Origin: Streptosporangium amethystogenes
GTDB lineage: Bacteria > Actinomycetota > Actinomycetes > Streptosporangiales > Streptosporangiaceae
DNA length: 29,362 bases
Assembly (NCBI RefSeq): GCF_000721075.1
Contig: NZ_JOEQ01000052.1
Coordinates: 1 to 29,362, forward strand
Reading direction: 5' to 3'
Made by a program: the position numbers and the translations under genes. The notes below the pieces were generated by a model. The model had not been told where the DNA came from. It searched no databases and saw nothing but the letters and a program-made list of their open reading frames with translations. Shown piece by piece: positions 25,887 to 29,362 of the stretch. Each line of letters begins with the position of its first letter. Positions within the stretch are counted from its first letter, which is position 1.

Positions 25887-27383
25887 ATGTCCCGCAGACA
25901 TGCCGTCGCCATGGGCTGCGTGCTGGCGATCATCGCGCTCACCCTGACGGGCGTGCCGGTCGCGGCCGGACCTCGGGCGAAGAGTGTTCCGGTCACCGCG
26001 TCCACCTGGAAACCGCCGTCGGGCATGCTGGAGGCACTCCAGCGCGACCTGGGGCTGACCAGGCGGCAGGCCCAGGCACGCCTGCTCAACGAGGCCCGCA
26101 TGCTTCCGGTCGCGACGCGGCTCAGCCGGAGACTCGGTGACCGTTTCGGCGGCTCATGGCTTGTGGGAGCCACTTCGCAGACCCTCGTGGTGGCCACCAC
26201 CGACGAGGCCGACATCCCCCACATCATCGCGGCGGGCGCCCGGGCCGAGGTCGTCACCCGGTCGATGGCGGAGCTCCTCCTGATCAGGGAGAAGGTCGAC
26301 GGCGTGCTGCCCGCCAAGCCGCGTGTGGGGGGCGTGCGCTACGTCGACGCGAAGAGAAACAAGGTGGTCGTCCTGTCCGCGCAGCCCACGGTGGCCGAGA
26401 ACCTCATCAAGGACGTGAAGGTGGACACGGACGCGGTGAGCGTGGTGTCGTCCACCGAGCAACCCCAGCCCCTCCACGACCTGCAGGGCGGCGACGCCTA
26501 CTACGTCGGTGTCGCGAGCCGCTGCTCGATCGGTTTCTCGGTGACCCACGAAGCCCAGGCGGGTTTCGTCAGTGCCGGTCACTGCGGTAAGACGGGTGAA
26601 GCCACCACCGGTTTCAACCGGGTGCCCCAGGGGACCTTCCAGGCATCGGTCTTCCCGGGCCGCGACTACGCCTGGGTCGCGGTGAACCACAACTGGACGC
26701 CCAAGCCCGCGGTCAGCAACGGCATCGGCGGCACCGTGTCCGTCGTCGGCTCCAAGGTGGCCGTCGAGGGGGCCTCGGTCTGCCGGTCCGGCTCCACCAC
26801 CGACTGGCACTGCGGGGTCATCCTGCAGCGCGACACCAGCATCACCTACCCCCAGGGGGCGGTCTCCGGGCTGACCCGCACGAACGTCTGCGCCGAGCCG
26901 GGCGACTCGGGTGGCTCGTTCATCTCGGTGGACCAGGCCCAGGGAGTCACCTCCGGCGGCTCCGGCGACTGCACCTCGGGTGGTGTCACCTACTTCCAGC
27001 CGGTCAACGAGATCCTCATCGCCTACGGACTGACCCTGGTGACCGACACGATCACCTCGCCGAGCACGGGCACCTGCACCGGCTACCCGAAGATCTACGT
27101 CGGTAGTCTGGAGAGCGGTCAGGCCGTCTACCGGCCGGCCATCAGCTACTACCGGGCGACCGTCACCGGCCAGCACCATGGCTGCCTGGACGGGGACGAC
27201 GGCGTCGACCTCGATCTCTACCTCGAGAGGTGGAAGGGGACCGGTTGGGGCACCGTCGCCACCTCGGACAGCCCGGGCCCCGACGAACAGATCAGCTACA
27301 CCGGCCCGCCCGGCTTCTACCGCTACCGGGTGGTCTCCGTGAGCGGTTCCAGCCCCTACACCCTGGGTTTCACGACGCCGTGA
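25887..27383 (+). CDS. Secreted S1 (alpha-lytic type) serine protease, paralogue 1
   Basis: A 498-residue preproprotease. Signal peptide 1-27 ends at VPVAAG. An alpha-lytic-type pro-region (about 40-197) includes LQRDLGLTRRQAQARLLNEA and DRFGGSWL. The chymotrypsin-fold domain starts near 200 (QGGDAYYVG) with triad H232 (SAGHCG), D260 (GRDYAWV) and S341 (GDSGGS); likely disulfides are C213-C233, C299-C309 and C335-C362. A 110-residue C-terminal beta-rich domain (390-498, Cys397/Cys433, GCLDGDDGVDLDLYLERW) resembles substrate- or carbohydrate-binding pre-peptidase domains. GGAGGGA precedes the ATG at 25887. It would act outside the cell after self-cleavage of the pro-region. Confidence 0.93.
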   Translation: MSRRHAVAMGCVLAIIALTLTGVPVAAGPRAKSVPVTASTWKPPSGMLEALQRDLGLTRRQAQARLLNEARMLPVATRLSRRLGDRFGGSWLVGATSQTLVVATTDEADIPHIIAAGARAEVVTRSMAELLLIREKVDGVLPAKPRVGGVRYVDAKRNKVVVLSAQPTVAENLIKDVKVDTDAVSVVSSTEQPQPLHDLQGGDAYYVGVASRCSIGFSVTHEAQAGFVSAGHCGKTGEATTGFNRVPQGTFQASVFPGRDYAWVAVNHNWTPKPAVSNGIGGTVSVVGSKVAVEGASVCRSGSTTDWHCGVILQRDTSITYPQGAVSGLTRTNVCAEPGDSGGSFISVDQAQGVTSGGSGDCTSGGVTYFQPVNEILIAYGLTLVTDTITSPSTGTCTGYPKIYVGSLESGQAVYRPAISYYRATVTGQHHGCLDGDDGVDLDLYLERWKGTGWGTVATSDSPGPDEQISYTGPPGFYRYRVVSVSGSSPYTLGFTTP

Positions 27384-27411
27384 CGACCGGTCCCGTGCTC
27401 CTGGCGGACCC

Positions 27412-27440
27412 CTGCTGGGAGCTCACATAAGGGTTAAGAT
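27412..27440 (+). promoter_or_regulatory. Putative promoter of the ECF sigma gene
   Basis: TAAGAT (27435-27440) is a good TANNNT -10. The upstream CTGCTG (27412-27417), 17 bases away, is only a weak -35. The predicted start would give a leader of about 100 bases that contains the two hairpins listed next. Confidence 0.35.
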
Positions 27441-27448
27441 CAGCATAT

Positions 27449-27505
27449 TTCGGGTTCGTCGCTTTTTGTAACGAAACCGAAGGTCGGCAACGGGGATCCC
27501 CGACC
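27449..27505 (+). promoter_or_regulatory. Two adjacent inverted repeats in the leader of the ECF sigma gene
   Basis: The first repeat is TTCGGGTTCGT (27449-27459) with ACGAAACCGAA (27471-27481), 11 bp with one mismatch and a T-rich loop. The second is GGTCGG (27482-27487) with CCGACC (27500-27505) around a GGGGATC-containing centre. They could form leader hairpins or operators, or end transcription from the protease gene. The second contains GGCAACGG (27486-27493), also present in the protease promoter block. Confidence 0.5.
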
Positions 27506-27543
27506 GTAGGATGTCCAGCGACCGTGACCGCTGATGGGGGCTC

Positions 27544-28104
27544 GTGATGGCGCTGGATGAGACGACCGAGGAGCTGGCCCGGACGGCCGCCCAAGGTGAC
27601 CACCGCGCGCTCGGCGAGCTGCTGAAGCGTATCGAGCCCGCGGTGCTCCGGCACTGCGGGCGCATCCTTCCCTTCCGGCAGGACGCCGAAGAGGCCTGCC
27701 AGGACACCCTGCTGGCGGTGGCACGCAACATCGGCCGCTTCGAGGGGCGCGCCAAGTTCAGCACCTGGTTGCACATCGTGACCGCCAACTGCGCCAGGAC
27801 CACCTACCGTTCGCTGAAGCGTCGCGCCGCGGAGCAGAGTTCGGACGAGTTGCCGCTGCAGAAGCCGGACGTCGCCAGGGTGAGCGTGATCGCCGGCTCC
27901 CGGCTGGACCTGCTCGACGTGATGGAGGCCCTGGAGGCGGAGAAACCCGACCTCGCCCAGGCACTGGTGCTGCGCGACATCTGCCAGCTCGACTACAACG
28001 AGGTGGCCGAGCAACTCCGCATCCCGCTGGGCACCGCCAAGTCCCGCATTCACCAGGCGCGCAAGTACGTCCAGGGTGCTCTGGGCGACGCCTACGGCTT
28101 CTGA
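27544..28104 (+). CDS. ECF-type RNA polymerase sigma factor
   Basis: A 186-residue sigma-70-family factor with only regions 2 and 4. Region 2 (about 25-95) has FRQDAEEACQDTLLAVARNIGRFEGRAKFSTWLHIVTANCARTTYR. Region 4 (about 122-178) has LVLRDICQLDYNEVAEQLRIPLGTAKSRIHQARKYV with the helix-turn-helix. The GTG at 27544 is followed by ATG at 27547; GGGGG lies just upstream and either may start translation. There is no anti-sigma gene next to it and no regulatory C-terminal extension, so the signal is unknown. It lies between two paralogous secreted protease genes that share a likely ECF-type promoter, so it may control them (inference). Confidence 0.93.
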   Translation: MMALDETTEELARTAAQGDHRALGELLKRIEPAVLRHCGRILPFRQDAEEACQDTLLAVARNIGRFEGRAKFSTWLHIVTANCARTTYRSLKRRAAEQSSDELPLQKPDVARVSVIAGSRLDLLDVMEALEAEKPDLAQALVLRDICQLDYNEVAEQLRIPLGTAKSRIHQARKYVQGALGDAYGF

Positions 28105-28207
28105 TCTCGACGGGTCTGGAGAACACCGAGCCGGTCCGGGGCCCGCCCCTGGTGGGGATGAGCGTGCATCGAAATCGTCTGCCGCGTGGCGTGTGGTGTT
28201 CGAGGCC

Positions 28208-28243
28208 TTGGGGGCAACGGCTGGATTAGGGTGGCGTTGCCCG
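28208..28243 (+). promoter_or_regulatory. Conserved 36-nt block with ECF-type promoter, copy 2
   Basis: Identical in all 36 bases to 25802-25837. GGCAAC (28213-28218), 16-base spacer, CGTT (28235-28238); inverted repeat GGGCAACG/CGTTGCCC at 28212-28219 and 28235-28242. After the block an extra stretch of about 27 bases, absent from copy 1, lengthens the leader before the ATG at 28317. A further 16-base identical stretch, CCGCGTGGCGTGTGGT, precedes both blocks. Confidence 0.55.
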
Positions 28244-28316
28244 TATCGCATGATCGATCTGTGGTGTGCGGCGATCTCCCCCTCCTGCTGTGAAGGCCGA
28301 GGTCGAGGAGAGTCCC

Positions 28317-29362
28317 ATGTCCCGCAGGCATGTCGTCGTCACGGGCTGCGTGCTGGCGGTCACCGCGCTCACCCTGACGGGTGTGCCGGCCGCGGCCGGA
28401 CCGCGGGTGACGGGTGTTCCGGTCACCGCGTCCGTCTGGAGACCGCCGTCGGGCATGCTGGAGGCGCTCCAACGCGACCTGGAACTGACCAGGGAACAGG
28501 CCCAGGCGCGCCTGCTCAACGAGGCCCGCCTGACGGGAGTGGCGGCGGAGCTCCGGGCGAGACTCGGTGACCGTTTCGGTGGCTCGTGGCTGATGGGAAC
28601 CATCGCGCAGACCCTCGTGGTGGCCACCACCGACGAGGCGGACATCCCCCACATCATCGCGGCGGGCGCCCGGGCCGAGGTCGTCAAGCGGTCGCTGACG
28701 GAGCTCGACAAGCACATAGAGGTCCTCAACCAGTCGATACCCAGCACCAAGAACGAGGGGAGTGTCCGCTACGTCGACGCCAGGAACAACAGGGTCGTCG
28801 TCCTGTCGTCGGAGCCGTTGGTCGCGGAGGATCTCATCGAAGCCGCCGGTGTCGACTCGAGTGTGGTGAAGGTGGTGCCGTCCACCGAGCGGCCCCGGCT
28901 TTTCACTGACGTGCAGGGCGGCGACGCCTACTACGTCGGTGTCGCGAGTCGTTGCTCCGTCGGTTTCTCGGTGACCCACGAAGCCCAGGCGGGTTTCGTC
29001 AGTGCCGGTCACTGCGGTAAGGCGGGTGATGCCACCACCGGTTCCAACCGGGTGCCCCAGGGGGTCTTTCGGGCGTCGTCCTTTCCCGAGAACGACTACG
29101 CCTGGGTGGCGGTGAACGCGAACTGGACGCCCAAGCCGGTGGTGAGCAACGGCCTCGGCGGCACCGTGCCCGTCGCGGGTTCCAGGCCGGCTCTGGAGGG
29201 GGCCTCGGTCTGCCGGTCCGGTTCCACCACCGACTGGCACTGCGGGATCATCCGGCAGCTCAGCGCCAGTGTCACCTATCCCCAGGGCACCATCTACGGG
29301 CTGGGGCGTACCAGCGTCTGCGCCGAGCCGGGCGACTCGGGTGGCTCGTTCATCTCGGTGGA
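28317..29362 (+). CDS. Secreted S1 (alpha-lytic type) serine protease, paralogue 2, cut by window end
   Basis: An open frame of 348 codons with no stop before the window ends, so the 3' part is missing. It aligns without gaps to the first protease over all 348 residues. Signal peptide 1-27, alpha-lytic-type pro-region, and the catalytic domain from QGGDAYYVG. The triad H232, D260 and S341 sits at the same positions. The pro-region differs most at 128-148 (SLTELDKHIEVLNQSIPSTKN versus SMAELLLIREKVDGVLPAKPR) and at 165-200. GAGGAGA precedes the ATG at 28317. Whether it also has the C-terminal beta-rich domain cannot be seen. Confidence 0.92.
   Translation, partial: MSRRHVVVTGCVLAVTALTLTGVPAAAGPRVTGVPVTASVWRPPSGMLEALQRDLELTREQAQARLLNEARLTGVAAELRARLGDRFGGSWLMGTIAQTLVVATTDEADIPHIIAAGARAEVVKRSLTELDKHIEVLNQSIPSTKNEGSVRYVDARNNRVVVLSSEPLVAEDLIEAAGVDSSVVKVVPSTERPRLFTDVQGGDAYYVGVASRCSVGFSVTHEAQAGFVSAGHCGKAGDATTGSNRVPQGVFRASSFPENDYAWVAVNANWTPKPVVSNGLGGTVPVAGSRPALEGASVCRSGSTTDWHCGIIRQLSASVTYPQGTIYGLGRTSVCAEPGDSGGSFISV

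Noticed and set aside
27486..27508. An autoregulated copy of the protease ECF promoter before the sigma gene
   Set aside because: GGCAAC is present but the nearest CGT lies after 13 rather than 16 bases, so the match is too poor to list as a promoter.

Overview
This window is chromosomal DNA from a high-GC actinomycete. The very high G+C, the GTG/TTG starts, the T-poor terminators, the many TANNNT-type -10 boxes, a SepF homologue, DUF1707 and DUF3263 proteins, and secreted alpha-lytic-type proteases all fit, and the gene style suggests Streptosporangiaceae or a close relative (inference). It opens inside the 3' end of a 5S rRNA, so an rRNA operon ends at the left edge. I see no tRNA, CRISPR array, insertion sequence or phage gene. 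Most of the window is ordinary core and accessory chromosome.

Left part (1-9550). The 5S tail and two hairpin terminators are followed by a PhzF-family isomerase gene (-) divergent from a sepF-like cell-division gene (+). Then comes a long minus-strand block: plsX, a CtpE-like P-type ATPase, argS (start overlapping the ATPase stop as ATGA), and a 484-residue membrane-anchored protein of unknown function. A DUF1707 protein and a 59-residue helical protein lie upstream of plsX, also on the minus strand.

Middle (9696-18253). A PEBP/YbhB-like protein and an ABC-2 exporter pair (TagG/Wzm-like permease and TagH/Wzt-like ATPase, overlapping genes) are on the minus strand. A roughly 500-bp non-coding gap leads to a complete five-gene Opp/Dpp peptide importer operon on the plus strand (lipoprotein, two permeases, two ATPases). 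A GC hairpin follows the binding-protein gene and a 17-bp perfect hairpin terminates the operon.

Right part (18281-29362). A small secreted Gly/Tyr/Cys repeat protein is followed by a thiolase-like/DUF35 gene pair with a palindromic operator-like site at its promoter. Next is a SAM hydroxide adenosyltransferase gene, divergent from a DUF3263 gene. Then comes trehalose synthesis split over both strands: otsB (+), an MFS transporter (-) and otsA (-). The window ends with two closely related secreted S1 proteases flanking an ECF sigma-factor gene. Both protease genes carry the same 36-nt upstream block, which reads as an ECF-type promoter (GGCAAC, 16 nt, CGTT). The second protease runs off the right edge.

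The two most interesting points are the sigma-factor/twin-protease locus with its shared promoter block and mosaic conservation, and the secreted Gly-Tyr-Cys repeat protein. The functions of the 484-residue membrane protein and the 59-residue protein cannot be assigned from sequence alone.
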